Source: Malania oleifera (taxonomy: Eukaryota > Streptophyta > Magnoliopsida > Santalales > Ximeniaceae). Taken from it: a stretch of 64,000 bases of DNA. The notes under the pieces are model-generated. The model was given only the letters and a program-made list of their open reading frames with translations, was not told the DNA's origin and made no database searches. The first letter of the stretch is position 1. Every line of letters starts with the position of its first letter. Below are positions 35,253 through 47,640 of the stretch, one piece after another. Location: contig NC_080420.1 of assembly GCF_029873635.1 (NCBI RefSeq), positions 31,797,032 through 31,861,031 on the forward strand, read 5' to 3'. A program made the translations under genes and the position numbers.

Positions 35253-37110
35253 TTATTTAGTTGTCATACCCTTTCTCTTAAATGGACATTCATACTTTAT
35301 ATGTCCCTTCTTCATACATAGGTAGCATATGGTGTGAGTGTAAGCATTTGAAAAGGTGCTAGCATAGTCTTTGGAGTCTCTTGTAAAGTACCCCATACAG
35401 AGGTTCTTCTTCCTTATATTTTCAACTCCATTGAATCCTATGCCTTCTTTATTTAAGGTCATTCTTTGTGATCCTATCATTTTCTAAAAATTTTATTTTC
35501 CTTTTGTGAAATTGTAAATGATCTTTTCTTTATTTTCAATTTGACTTTTGAGATCATTTATCTCAATATCTTTCTTGCTATCAATATTCTCTTGTGATTT
35601 CTCTAATTCTTGAGACATTTTTCAGATTTATCCTCTAATTCAGAAATATATTTGTCTTTCTCATTTTCCATGGAAATTTGGAATTTTAGATCTTCTATTT
35701 CTTTCTTCATCTTTTCATTCTTGCATTCTAATTTCTTGATTTTCAAATCTTTTTCCTTTTCAGAAAAATTTTTAACTTCTAACTGTTTTATCACAGCTTC
35801 ATTCTTATTTTCTATTTTCTTGATTTTTGAATCTTTTTCACTTGCATCAATCTTAATTGATTCTAGGTCTTTCATCACTCCATCATTCTTGTTTTTCAAT
35901 AATGTGTATTGTTTAGTAATTTTGACTAGCATCTTATGCACTTTAAATAAATCATTTTGTAACTCTTCATAAGATGGCATGCTCTCATCATTGGATTCAT
36001 TAGATGAATCACTACTATAACCATTAATCGATTTGGATGAGGAGCTTCCCTCATCGTCCCAAGCCATAAAGCAAGTATAAGTAACCTCTTTGTCACTTGA
36101 TTCCGAACTACTTGTACTCAAACTATCCCAAGTAGTGGCTTTCATTGCCTTTTTTTCTTTTTGGAATCCTTCTTAAGTAGTGGACATTCTGGTTTTATAT
36201 GTCCAGCTTTGTTGCAATTATAACATGTAAGAATTTTGTTTCTTGATTTCTTCTTGCTAATTTCTTCTTCTTCTTCTTCATTTGATTCAGATTTTTATTT
36301 TCGTGTATTTCTTCTTTTTAATTTATTCTTCCTTCTTAGTATTCTTGCAAGTTTCTTAGATATGAAGGCTAGTTCATCTTCATCCATCTCTTCTTCACTA
36401 CTAGACTTTTCTTTTGAAGCTTTGAAGGCTATAGATTTTTGGGCTTTGGTTTTACCATTTCCTTCATTCATTGACATTTCATATGTGAGGAGAGATTCTA
36501 TAAGTTCATTTAAAGAGGTGTTTGTCAAATTTCTTCCTTCGGTTATTGCAGTGACTTTTGGTTCCCATATAGGTGGCAGCCCTCTAAGAATTTTTCGAAT
36601 CATTTCATACGTTGAATATGTTTTTCCTAAGGCATTGAGGGAGTTTATAACATGGGTGAGCCTAGTATACATACTAGAGATTGGTTCATCTGGATTCATT
36701 TTGAAAGCTTTGTATTCACTAGTTAGCATGTCAATTCTATTGTCTCTAACATCTACCGTTCCTTCATAGGTTACCTCTAACTTATCCCCAATTTCTTTGG
36801 TTGTTTTGCAAGTCATGACTCTATTGAATTCATTAATATCTAAAGTACAATACAAAGCATTGGTAGCACTTGAATTAACTTGCAGCATTTTGTGATCTAA
36901 GTCAGTTATATCCTTTTTCTCCTTAGAACTTGTTTTCCGTTTACTAGTTTGAGGGGCATTAGGTCACCATCCGTGACAACCTCCCAAGTTTTCCAATTCA
37001 TAGTTTGAAGATATATTCTCATCATTTATTTTCAAAATGTATAATTTAAAACACAAAAGATGGGAGGTCTAATTGAGGACTGTCATTCTCCAAAGGGAGT
37101 TACGCCTAAG
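35253..37110 (-). pseudogene. Gag of the gag-only element, frame-broken
   Basis: Translation order on the minus strand: a broken N-terminal part (RPPIFCVLNYTF-like, NWKTWEVVTDGDL, 36890-37110); a 197-codon capsid segment (36295-36888) with ALYCTLDINEFNRVMTCKT, RLTHVINSLNALGKTY, KILRGLPPIWEPKVTAI and LIESLLTYEMSMNE, typical of the UBN2-type copia gag; a zinc knuckle CYNCNKAGHIKPEC at about 36180-36230; a 180-codon acidic then coiled-coil segment (35603-36145); and a second knuckle CYLCMKKGHIKYEC (35253-35480). Frames change between segments, but only a few breaks are present. The product would build capsids and bind RNA; as in the TR-GAG class, pol would have to come from a partner. Confidence 0.85.
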
Positions 37111-37160
37111 TGTGCCATTAAGATCTTTGTATAGCTACTAATTAAGATTTGTTATAACCC

Positions 37161-37172
37161 CGCTCTGATACG
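37161..37172 (-). other. Degenerate primer binding site
   Basis: Minus-strand CGTATCAGAGCG, one change from TGGTATCAGAGC over its core, three bases inside the 5' LTR end. Confidence 0.75.
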
Positions 37173-37175
37173 AAT

Positions 37176-39305
37176 TGAAAACAAAGGTGTAGTCCCAAGA
37201 GGGGGGTGAATTGGGTTATTAAATTTTCTTTTAAATTCTCTTTGTTTTTAATGAAGTCTTAACCTTTTATTGATTTGTTCAATACACCACAAAAGCTTAA
37301 GTCTTTTTATACAATCCACAACACAATTAAATAATCAATCAATCACACCAAACTTTAAAACCAATCAATCAAATCTACAAAATATTCAATCAAGATATGA
37401 TATGCAATTCTTTTAGTTTTTACAAAAATTCAAGATGGTTAGTTTATTTGTAGCCCTGCGTATATGAATTTGTAAGCCCGGTAGAGAATGTAATTTGTTT
37501 CTCAATTTGATATTCAACAAAACATCCACACTCTTCCCAACATCTTAGACGTTAAATAAACTTTCAATTAAAGAGTCTTTGGATGTTTCACCAGTCAACG
37601 TACTCTCTTAGGATTTCTACAAAGTATGGATCAATCAATGTACTTCCTTTCAGTTTTCGCAATCCCAAAAATAAATTAAGCTTAAGTTTATTTAATATCT
37701 AATCTAGGTAGTGTATATGATTTAGGAATTTAAAGCATCCATGCAGTTAATATATGTGCTGAAAATAAAGAGTAAGGGAAAGAGAGAGTGAGACCACGGT
37801 TTTTATGAGGTTCGGCTTATCCCCAGCCTACGTCCTCGCCTTTAGAAAACCACAAAAGGATTCACTAAACCAGTTACTTTTCAGGGCGGAACAACACCGT
37901 TACACACTCCTTCAGTAGGCTAGAACCCACCTCTCTAAATGATATCCCCTCACTCGATCACTTCTTCAATTAGGCTAGGGCCCGCCTCTCTAACCAATAT
38001 CCCCTCGCTTAGCCAACGATCTAAACACCTTGGAATTGTCAAAATCACTGCAAAAATACAAAATGATAGCTGCGTACAAGAACACTCTTTTAAATAGCAG
38101 ATTAGTACAAATTAAGAACTATATACTTCAAAAAAATTCAAATATGAAATTCAAATTGAAGCCCCAAGAGTATATCACCGTATGATCCTTTCAATAGATG
38201 AAAGATTTTGAATTTGTAGCACAAGATTGGTGATTTAGAATCAGAAAAACCTCAGTAAATTCCGTACACAAGATGAGAGTGAAAGAACCTTTGAGTGTTG
38301 AGAGCAATTTAGAGAATTTGTATGCTGATTTTGATTCTTGGTTTTTGAATAAATTGATCTTGGGTGTATTTATAGAGTTAGAAAAGTATTTAACTTGATT
38401 ACCAAGTTTACTTGGAGTAGTGTCCAACTTTTGAACCAATTTTGAGCCCCAAGTAATTGACTTTTCAAAAATATGTTTGTTATGAATTTTAAAATCTGTC
38501 GTGTGGCAGTAGCTTGAGAATTTCTAGTTAGGCGCCTGTCAATAAATTACGTAGTCAATTTTCATAGGTAGAAGGGTGGTAGTCGCATGTCGCCTTGGGG
38601 TCTAGCGCCTATCACTGAATTTCTCAGTTTTAATAAATAGGTAGAAGGGTGACATCTGCCTGATGAAACCTGAACATGTTTCTAAAAAAACCTAGTCAGG
38701 TGCCTGTCAAGGTCCAGGTAGTAGCCTGACGACCTTCTGTTTGTGTATTTTAAAAACACTTAATTTGTCAGCCTACTGACTATTTTCAATCAGGCTCCTA
38801 TCAAGACAAAATTCTGGTTTTTAAAATATTTTTGTATTAACTCTCTTTGCTTCTCAATTCTTGGAATGTTCATTTGTTTTCTTGAAAAATATGTTCCAAG
38901 GTTTAAAATAAGGTCTCTAAGTCTCTTTATACCTAATGAGCTTCAAAAAGATGTTATACTTGAAATATACTTGAAGTACTTACAAACATGTCCTATTGAC
39001 TCTCTTCAACTCTTGAACTCTTTGAGAATCTTCATGAGTTTGTTGCTTTGAGTTCTTTCAAGTCCCGAGCTTCATTTTTCCTTTGAGCTTTCAGATTTGA
39101 TCACTTGAGTTGATATGAGCTTTCAGTGTTCTTCTGATCTTTGAGTCTTTCCATGTTGGTCTCTTGAGCTTTCAAAATTGATCACTTTTGTTCATGAAGT
39201 ATGATTTTGTTTCAATATCTGAAATATCACAACTTTGAAGAACAATAGATAACTTTACTTTGTTATCATCAAAATCAAGAGTCGTAAGCCTTGGTTAGGC
39301 CAACA
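37176..39305 (-). repeat. 5' LTR of the gag-only element
   Basis: 2130 bp, from TGAAAACAAAGG (plus strand) to GGCCAACA. It contains the GGTGTAGTCCCAAGAGGGGG stretch near its minus-strand end and repeated GCCTGTCA / GTAGCCTGAC words around 38510-38760. It matches the left LTR nearly throughout. Confidence 0.88.
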
Positions 39306-39869
39306 AAACCGAGAGGGTTTGAGATATTCTGAAATTCATCGACGAACTCACGGTCTCATCTACGAGTGTTCTTCATGGGATTGTCGACGAATCCACGTGT
39401 CTTGTCGACGAGTCTCTACCTATAAATAGCAATATCTTTCATTTTTCAGTGAGAAAATCACTTTTCTCTCATTTCTCTCTCTAAATTTCGGCCCTTCTAC
39501 CTTCTCACTATGATTCTGGCCCGAATTTAGCCCGATTCAATGATCGAAAGCTACCATCAGACTCCTAGGAAGATTCTCAGCAACATAGGCGGAGCATATT
39601 TTCGGTTTGGAGTACTTGAGAATCATCCTAAAATCAAGGTAAGTGAGTTATTTGGGAGTTTTTGTGTTAAAATAATTATTTGGAACCTAGAAAAGATTAA
39701 ATGAGTATTTTTCTAAGATTTGAGTGAGTTGGGAATTTTGGATTACAGGGTCTCATTTTCCGTTCGATTTAGGCAGCAACTTGAGGAGTAGGTAAGGGGA
39801 AATACGTTATATCAGTTTTTATTAACTTTGAACGGGTTAATTTTTGGGGTATAAAAATCTATATACTTA

Positions 39870-41582
39870 TGTCACGCCCCGAACCCAGTAATGGGACCCG
39901 AGGGTGAATAAGTAACCTAATCCTGTCCCTGTATCATACAAATCACCATTGACACAGTACAATGAATGAGGGTCCGTCCCCATGGGGTTCCTAGACACCC
40001 TATACACAATCACATATACCACGGAAACACAACGAAAGATAAGTCTTTCTATACATGTACAGTACCATACCAGAGTCTATACAAAGGAGTCTAACTCCAA
40101 AAAATACAACACAAATCCGGGTGACAGTCAAAACCCCCAAAAGACCATCCAGCATAAACTTAGGACTTACCCAGGTACTTCCCGCAGTACACCAACACTA
40201 CGCTCCTACACCAAGTAGCTAGCTCCGGTTACTCGAAGGACCTAAAAAATATGTATGTATAGCAGGGGTGAGACACCTCTTAGTAAGGCAAATACAGGTT
40301 ATATTGGTGTGTGGCATTTGAGTATTATCATGACATAAAAACATACATAGTTAAATGCAGTTCTAATACTTTCACAAAACAGTTTCAAAACAGTGTATAC
40401 ATGCACACACACATGATCAAGTAACTCGGTGTTGTCACACCCTTCCTCCCAAAGCCGGCCCACGATACATGGCGTTTGCCCATAGCCAGCCCATGATACA
40501 CGGCATCCCCGCACCTGGCGAACCCCAAGCTGCCATGGCATCATACCGGTACAAACCGGTGGATCCACACCCTTTGGTGATTAGTCGGTAAGGCTCATGC
40601 CCTCAGATATAGAGCTGGACACTCTTAGAACATGGTAGGCGATAAACGCATGCCCTCGGATATAGATTCGGACACTCTTTCAGTACTTGGAACAATTTGG
40701 AATCCAGTTCCTATTGCATTTCATCAAAACACAACCATGCATGCTCATATAACCAAACAAACCACACCCATTTGGTAATATATAAATCATGATTTTCCAA
40801 GCATATACAGTTTAATAAAGTCAAGGCATGACCATCCCTAACACAATACATAACATAGTATACCAAAGGTTTTCCAACAAAACTAGGGATTGCAGCCCAT
40901 TACCCCTTTTTTCCTAAAAACTATTACATGAAAAACCCACAGTTTTACCTGTTAGATTTCCTTAAATAAGAAACCAAAAAACACGCAGGACCGTGAACCA
41001 CAGTTCTATCGAGTCCTATTTCAAAAATAACCGACATGAACTGAATCCCCTTACCTTTTCTCGAATGACAAATCCCGAACTCCAAGACCCCTAAACCACG
41101 AACCGAGTTCCAAAACCTACAACCCATAGTATAAAACTTGCTCATAACTCTGTTACCTACAAGACTAGGAAATCAGAACAGAAAATTGAGCCTTACCTTT
41201 ATTTTGGGCCAAAACCCGAGAATGCCCAAAACGAAAATCCAATCCGTAGAACTTGTAGAGAAACCTTCCCTCATCCTCGTGGTAACGTCGGATCTACGAT
41301 TCCCACTACATTCGGTGAAGAAATCTAGAGAGATAGAGAGTAGGTTGAGTTTCTAAAGAGATAAAGAGAGAATTTGAGTTTTCTTAACTAAGAAGTAATG
41401 AAAATATCTATTTATAACCCTTTGACCTGGCCACTCCTCGTCGACGAGACTTTGCACTTCGTCGCTGAGAACTACAAAGACTTCGTCGACGAACTCTGGC
41501 TTCGTCGACGAAGCTTGCTTAATTACCAATTTACCCCTCTCTTAATTAATTAATTCCCTATATCACGATTCAGGTTCTTACA
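39870..41582 (-). repeat. Solo gypsy LTR (B), same family as element 1
   Basis: 1713 bp, TGTCACGCCC to GGTTCTTACA, with a perfect TSD ACTTA (39865-39869 and 41583-41587). It aligns along its whole length with the 5' LTR of gypsy element 1. Reading minus it has TTCGTCGACGAA palindromes (41440-41515), a TATA box near 41410, AAG|GTAAGG (intron side from 41196), TTGTAG (to 41117), a 62-nt block, AAG|GTAAGG (from 41054), the conserved TTACTAA box (40266-40288) and TTTTTTAG (to 40242). It lies inside the putative second intron of LTR A. Confidence 0.95.
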
Positions 41583-44500
41583 ACTTAGGTAAATTATTCT
41601 GAACAGTGCAGACATTGAAAATACTGTTTTTGATTATATATTATACTGGGAAAAACTGTGTGACATGACAACAACTTTGATAATTAAATGGTTGTGAGTA
41701 CTGTGGAATTATGATTTATTATGTGATTGTGAATACTGTTTGGGCTACGATTTATGTTTGGTTGAAAATACTGGTTGGTTGTGGATACTGTCTGATTTTG
41801 TTTACTGTGGTAGATGTGTGATGTGCTTGAGTGGTTGGTTTTGCTATTAATTTGTGTTGTGGTTCATGTAAATTCTGATATAGCGTTGGCAGTGGTATGA
41901 GGAGGTCGTTATATCGTACCTGATATAACCGTCATATAACGTTGGTAGCAAAATGAGGAGGTCGTTATATGGGTATTTATATTAGGGGGTAAAACATTGA
42001 CAGTGGTATGAGGAGTTTGTTTTACCTATTTACCATGACTAGGGTGGTATGTGTTGTAATCCGTGTGATGATTAGTCCTGTGTGGACCGTGTAACCTGTG
42101 TGGTTGATAGTCTTGTGTGGACACGTATTTTATAATGATTAGAGTCCTGTGTGGACGTTGTATTTTGTGTGGATATGAACCCTGTGTGGGTGTGAATGAA
42201 AATTGTACGAATTATCCTGTGTGGATTGGTTGTGGTATGCGTATATGTGTGGAACTCTGTGAAATGACGGCATTGGATATATGTAACTTTAATTACATGA
42301 GTATTTATGGTAAAGTTAAATTCTCCACTCGAGAGCTTGCTAAGGAAGGTGAGTGCTCTAGTAATTATTTTTGGATACCAGAGTAGAGGAAAGCCACTTG
42401 TATGGGCGAGTGACCTTTCTTATTCTCGGAGACTTTACCTGGATACATAACCCAAGGGCTTACTAAGAAAGGTGAGTGTCTTGGTGTTAGCACTAGAGTA
42501 AAGGGAATCTACTTGTATGGGTGGGTAGACTTCCCTATTCTCGGGAATTATCAGTAAAAGTAATTATGTATGTGTGTATGTGATTGGGTGACAGAGAAGT
42601 CGACAATGATGTGCTTCAGAATGCATTTTCTCAGCTGTTATTGATAGTGAAATACAATTGTATGTATATTTTGTAATTATATATTAAACACTTCAACCAC
42701 ACACTGTTGTAACTTATTTCTTCCTTACTAAGAGGTGTCTCGCCCCAGCAAATATTTAATCTTTTCAGTTCCTCCAGGTGATCGAACTTAGAAAGCTCCA
42801 GGGCGGGGTAGTTTTGTGAGTAAATAAAAGAACGGATATGTGTATAGACTGCGTTAAATATTTTTTCTTGGTTATGTAATATGGAATATGCATGTACCTT
42901 TTTAGGGGTTTGCATATGTAAATATAGTACTCTGGTATTTTGTTTGAGGTTATTTAATTAATTCTGTTGCACGAATAGTATCAGAGACGCGTGGTTGGTC
43001 TCATAACACCACGGGCCCCCATGTGGTGGGTCCAGGGCGTTACATGTGCAGTAAATATAAAGTGCTGAAACATAAAATGCATACACGATATGTTATAGGG
43101 GTTCGGCCAATACTGCCTACATCCCCGCCTCGAGCTCACAAGCAAGATGGTTTCCACTACGACTCACTTAACGGGTGGAGCAGCACCGTTTACAACCAGG
43201 TCAATTAACGGGGCTGACCTCAACCTACAACTACATCTTACCAGGATGGTGCACTTAGCTTTCCTAACTGGGTCTAAGCCAATCGAAGACTTTTACCAGG
43301 GAAAGTCTCCCTCTTCAGACCCACGCCTGGAATACAATCAATTACAATACAAGATGTGTACAAAATATATGCTTCTTAACCAAGTAGATTTGTACCAGTA
43401 TTAATCAATGCACACCAATAATGTAAGAACTATAAATTCAATGGTGTATATGTGCAATCGATATTCAAAGTAATGACTATCTCAATGCAAGCACAAGAGT
43501 GTATCAACAAGCTAATCTTTGAAACTATGTAAAGATAAAAATCTTAATCACAATTTAGAATTTCAAAGATTTGTACCAAAAATAATCATAATATCTCAAA
43601 AATATTTTCTCAATATCAAAGCACAAGGAGATATTCAAATATGAGCTTGTAAAAATATTTTTGCACACACAAAAATACAAGCCCAATGAGTCTTGCAATA
43701 ACTATGCAAAGACTCACTTAACTATAAGATTTTTCTCACACAAAGATTTATCAAATAAAATTAGGGGAAAAATCTATGCTTAACTCTCAATCCAAAATCA
43801 AACAACAATGTATATAAAGAGAGTTTCTAGCAAATGAGAATTACGAATAACCACTCAAAGTACTCTTACAAAATTTGGTTTAGCAAATGAATGATAGTAT
43901 GTGAGGGTATAGGATTTGTATGAAGAAAAAGCACTTTAAAAAATACAAAGGATATTTTGCTAATCAAAGTGCTAATTAATTGCTAATCCAAGCACATGAA
44001 CCCATATGAACAGACTTGCCCAATTTTATAATTGTTGGGGAAACATAGGGTATTATTAAATTTGTTTAAAAAATGTTTAGGAAAATTAACCATGTTTTAC
44101 CCCTTTTAATTGCGATAAAAAATTGAACAACCCGAGAGTTTCGAGTGCCTGACTTGTGGTTCGGTCGCCTAAACAGACACATGAGAAAAGTACATTTTTG
44201 AAGTTCGGGTGCCCATGAAAGAGGACAATTTGCTGAACCTAGGTGATTTTCAAAAAGACTGCGATACGGTCGCTCGGTATCAAGTTCAGTTTATTGAACT
44301 TGCATGTTCAGTAGCCCGAGGGTGATTTGAACGTAATCGTTCGGGCGCTTAAGTTGGTGGAAAAGGATAGGGAACATCTTCAGTTGACCGAGGACGGTGA
44401 AGCCCTTTTTGGTTTGGTCGCCTAAAGTCAGGTCAACACGCTGACTATTCAATGGTTCGGTCGACCGAGGTGTTTTGAACACCAAGGTTCGGTCACCCGA

Positions 44501-44646
44501 AACCCTATTCTTTTCAGCCCTCTAAGTCTTATTTTAATTTAATTGATTCCCCTGATATCATATGTGATTTTATGGACAATCTTACATGTAAGTGCGAAGA
44601 CCTAGGGTCTTTTCTAAGGTTTTAGGAATTTTAACATAGCCTAAAA

Positions 44647-46546
44647 TCTAACGAACCGAAGAATAATGGTATTTAAATAATAAAAAGGGAGGAAAATGGA
44701 AACAGTAATAGAAGGAGGCAGCCGACTTCGTCGATGACGTTGCACTTTGGGATGCAATGACTTGAGAAAATCTATCAGGTCCTCATAGACAAACACAAGG
44801 GATTCATCGACGAGGGTACAAGAGGGCCTCGTCAATGAAGACAAGTTTCTTCGATGAGAAGATACCGAGAGGCTATTTTCTAAACTCTGAAATTCATCGA
44901 CGAGGAGATGGTGTTCGTCGATGAACCTTCTTCATGACCTCATCGACGAGATGACGTGGCTCGTCGACGAAGGCCTATGTATAAATAGTGTTAAACTTGG
45001 ATTTTAAGCATAATTTTCAGCAAAAACTTTACTTTCTCTCTCTTCTTTGGTTTCTCTCCCTTCTCTCTTTGATTTCGGCCCCGTTAGTCGTTGGGTCGAT
45101 GATCTGAGGCCACCACGACGCTGTTGGGGAAGTTCTCTTCAAGTTTGCTGGGGTGGATCGTCGGGGACGGAGTTGGATTTCATCCTAGATTTAGAGTAAG
45201 GTCTTTTAAGCAAAATTTGGCTTTTCAGTAGTTGTAGGAAACACAGTAGACATAAAAATAGTGATATTTTGTTCTAAGATATATGGTTTTCAGGATGTTG
45301 AGTGGAGAACCCCGCGAGTGTAGGACCCATCATAGTAGGAGATTTTTAGTAGGAATCAGGTAAGAGAAATATGCTATGTTAGGCAATTCTAGTATGTTTT
45401 CAATATAAAATTAGACGTTATTACTAGATTATTATTCACAGCAGAAATTTATACAGTTTATCAAGTATGTTTAATATGTTTTAAATTACTATGTGGCTTG
45501 AGATATAGATATAGTATAGAAACATGTTTCATAGTATTTTTTAGAGTTATGTTATATAGAATATACAGTCAGTGAATATGTTTTAGAGCATTTTCAGAAT
45601 ACCCTAATTATACAGTTTTATAGTACCATGACATACAGATTTACAGTTAATCTCAGAAACACAATTGATATAGATACAATTTACTCTAGCGTCATGGTTA
45701 ATACAGTTATTACAGAATCATGGTAAAATAGATGGTTGTATATAAAGATGTATTATATAGTATCAGACCTTGATGGACCATTACAGATACAGTTTACAGA
45801 GCACGGTACCGTAGCTATATACAGTATAGAGTGCAACCACCTATTCAGATAATACATGGTAGGTAGGTCAATCGCATGCCCACGTGTGGACAGGCTCCCC
45901 ATCAGATATGGGTTGAGGAGGGCTGATCAGACTGACGGAGTATAGTGGTTTAACCTGGTCGGCCATCCAGGTTAGATCCCGCTTATGGGCCACACAACCC
46001 TATCATGAGGGGTTAAATCATGACATACAGTTATTTATCCAGGGAAGTTTTTAGTTGTTATTATTATGAATGTACAATTTCACAAAAACAGGGAATATAC
46101 GTATATATATATATATATATATATATAAAGTATTATGTATAGAAACCTAAAATATAGATATGTTAAACAACATGGGAAAGGTAGAGGTTTATATTATTTG
46201 TACTATATTTACAGATTCAGTTATACATGATTATATAGAAACTGATCTTCATAGTATTGTAACTCATTTGCCACACACTAGCAATAACATATTTCGTCTT
46301 ATTGAGCGTCGTCTCATCCTATTAAATTAATATTTTTCAGGTGATCCACCTAGGCAAGTAGATCAGGCTCGCGGATAGAGATTTCTAGATTATCCTAGTT
46401 GTAGAGTGAGTTTGTGACATAGTTTTGTATTTGTGGGATAAATGATACTAGAGGGAAATGTTTTATGGCTATAGTTTGTATGTACTGAATTCTGGTATTG
46501 TATAGTGTATATGGATGTATGACTTACGTTTCTACTGCATAGATAT

Positions 46547-46589
<43 letters not shown>

Positions 46590-46609
46590 ATAATTTTGAG
46601 GTCGTTACA
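44647..46609 (+). repeat. Solo gypsy-type LTR (C)
   Basis: 1963 bp from TCTAACGAACCG (TG changed to TC) to GGTCGTTACA, with TSD TAAAA (44642-44646 and 46610-46614). Its first 50 bp closely match the LTR start of gypsy element 2. It has GTCGA palindromes (44725-44970), a TATA box (44980-44988), AGA|GTAAGG (after 45195), TTTTCAG (to 45293), a 66-nt block, CAG|GTAAGA (after 45359), AT microsatellites, the conserved TTATTGA box (46297-46319) and TTTTTCAG (to 46340). It sits inside copia LTR G. Confidence 0.93.
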
Positions 46610-46949
46610 TAAAAAACCTAGCGTCGGTTGACCTTGTCTAAGGTCTCTTGATTTCCAAGTGATGTGTAAGGACCTAGGGTCGTTCTAAGGCCTTTGAGCT
46701 TGTAGTTCCTATATGCATAATGTGCAGATTATTACAGACCTTTGGAATTATAATTACAGACCCAAAAGAATGAAATATAAAGTACAACAATTTAAACACT
46801 TTGTCTTCATAATTTTCTTCAAGTCATCATACACACCATATAATCTTACCCATTTAAGTAAGACTAATCCTGCACACAAACTCAGGGTAAACGTTAAATA
46901 CCTTGTATTTGTCATTATCAAAAATGAGATAAGACTCAAAAAGTCAACA

Positions 46950-47640
46950 ATGTACTGCAGGGAGTTACGATCGTAGGTGGAGCTGCAACTGTTGAATTTG
47001 AATCAGACACCTTGTGGCATATGTAATTGAAGCATATGGGTGACTACATGTATTCAGATGTTTAGGGACCGATGATGATAGCATCAAAGGATATACATAT
47101 GTTTTTCGTGGGTGTGTCATGGAAGGTCTTGGTTTATCTCATGTGGTACAAGCCTGATGTTGATGTGTTTACTAGGTTAAACTTGTGGTTGAGGTGGAGT
47201 ACCAAACCAGAAAAGAAATCCTCAGGTCAAACATTGAGACTAAGTACGCTGGTTTCGTTCAAGAAGTTTTGTGAGTAGGGCGAGTCATATGTAGGGCTTG
47301 TAGGGTACTTCTTGGTGAAGTCAGTGAGTATGACACGTGTCTCGTGTGATAGATCACCAAAGGCATCGCTAGATGGGAAAGTTATAGGTGAATTGTGGGC
47401 AGGTTTTGTGGTAGACTACTCAATTGTGAGTGGATGTCTAGTGGTGCACTATTCTAGTGATGGAGGATCTAGGCTTGGTGTTATATCTGGACAGTACATC
47501 TTTCTGGGGTATAAGAAAGGTGAGTACAAGCTGGGTGATCTTGTGGCAAACAAAGGGGTGATCGAGGATATGACTTTTGGTGATAAAGCCATGGGATAGC
47601 GTACTCAAGTAAGGAAAGAGAAACAAATGCCCGAAAACTG
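46950..47640 (+). pseudogene. Copia integrase remnant, right part of split pol
   Basis: After the ATGTA duplication the copia reading resumes with an LWHMxLxHM-type zinc-binding segment (about 47005-47040), degraded integrase core words (WKVLVYLMWYKPDVDVFTRLNLW; LVSFKKFCE) and the integrase C-terminal part ELWAGFVVDYSIVSGCLVVHY, YIFLGYKKGEYKLGDLVANKG (47312-47599). Several stops and frame changes are present, and the catalytic residues cannot be confirmed. Confidence 0.8.

Larger units (their letters stand above)
31808..39305 (-). mobile_element. Gag-only copia-type element (TR-GAG-like)
   Basis: A minus-strand LTR element with 5' LTR at right (37176-39305) and 3' LTR at left (31808-33851), a degenerate tRNA-Met primer site, gag, and a polypurine tract beside the 3' LTR. 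Only 3.3 kb lie between the LTRs. They hold gag and two zinc knuckles but no recognisable protease, integrase or RT. Gag words and LTR start (TGTTGGCCTAACCAAG) resemble the SIRE/Maximus group of copia elements. Non-autonomous plant elements with only gag have been named TR-GAG; this fits that description. The 3' LTR lacks its last 90 bp or so and no TSD is visible, so the left end was rearranged after insertion. Confidence 0.85.
31689..43044 (+). mobile_element. Solo gypsy-type LTR (A), interrupted by two inserts
   Basis: It starts TGTAACGATCCG at 31689 and ends GGGCGTTACA at 43044, with TSD TGTGC on both sides (31684-31688 and 43045-43049). LTR sequence is 31689-31807, 39306-39869 and 41588-43044, about 2.1 kb in all. 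It keeps GTCGAC palindromes (39340-39415), TATA box (39421-39429), donor-like AAG|GTAAGT (after 39638), acceptor-like TTACAG (to 39748), a 43-nt block, a second TAG|GTAAGG (after 39791), CCTGTGTGGA-type repeats, the conserved TTACTAA box (42724-42745) and TTTTCAG (to 42768). Inserts are the gag-only copia element and LTR B. Confidence 0.92.
31493..46949 (-). mobile_element. Solo copia-type LTR (G), interrupted by nested inserts
   Basis: The ends TGTTGACTTT (31493) and AAAGTCAACA (46949) are perfect 10-bp inverted copies, with TSD ATGTA on both sides (31488-31492 and 46950-46954). Without inserts the LTR is about 2.1 kb: 31493-31688, 43050-44646 and 46615-46949. Orientation is minus, judged from the GGGGTTCGGCCAATACTGCC stretch near 43098 and the resemblance of its minus-strand start to SIRE-type copia LTRs. 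It inserted into the pol of the TNT1-like element and was later invaded by LTRs A and C. Confidence 0.9.

Noticed and set aside
36236-36769. 177-codon hydrophobic plus-strand ORF
   Set aside because: Antisense to the gag of the gag-only element; the hydrophobic look comes from reading lysine- and glutamate-rich codons backwards.
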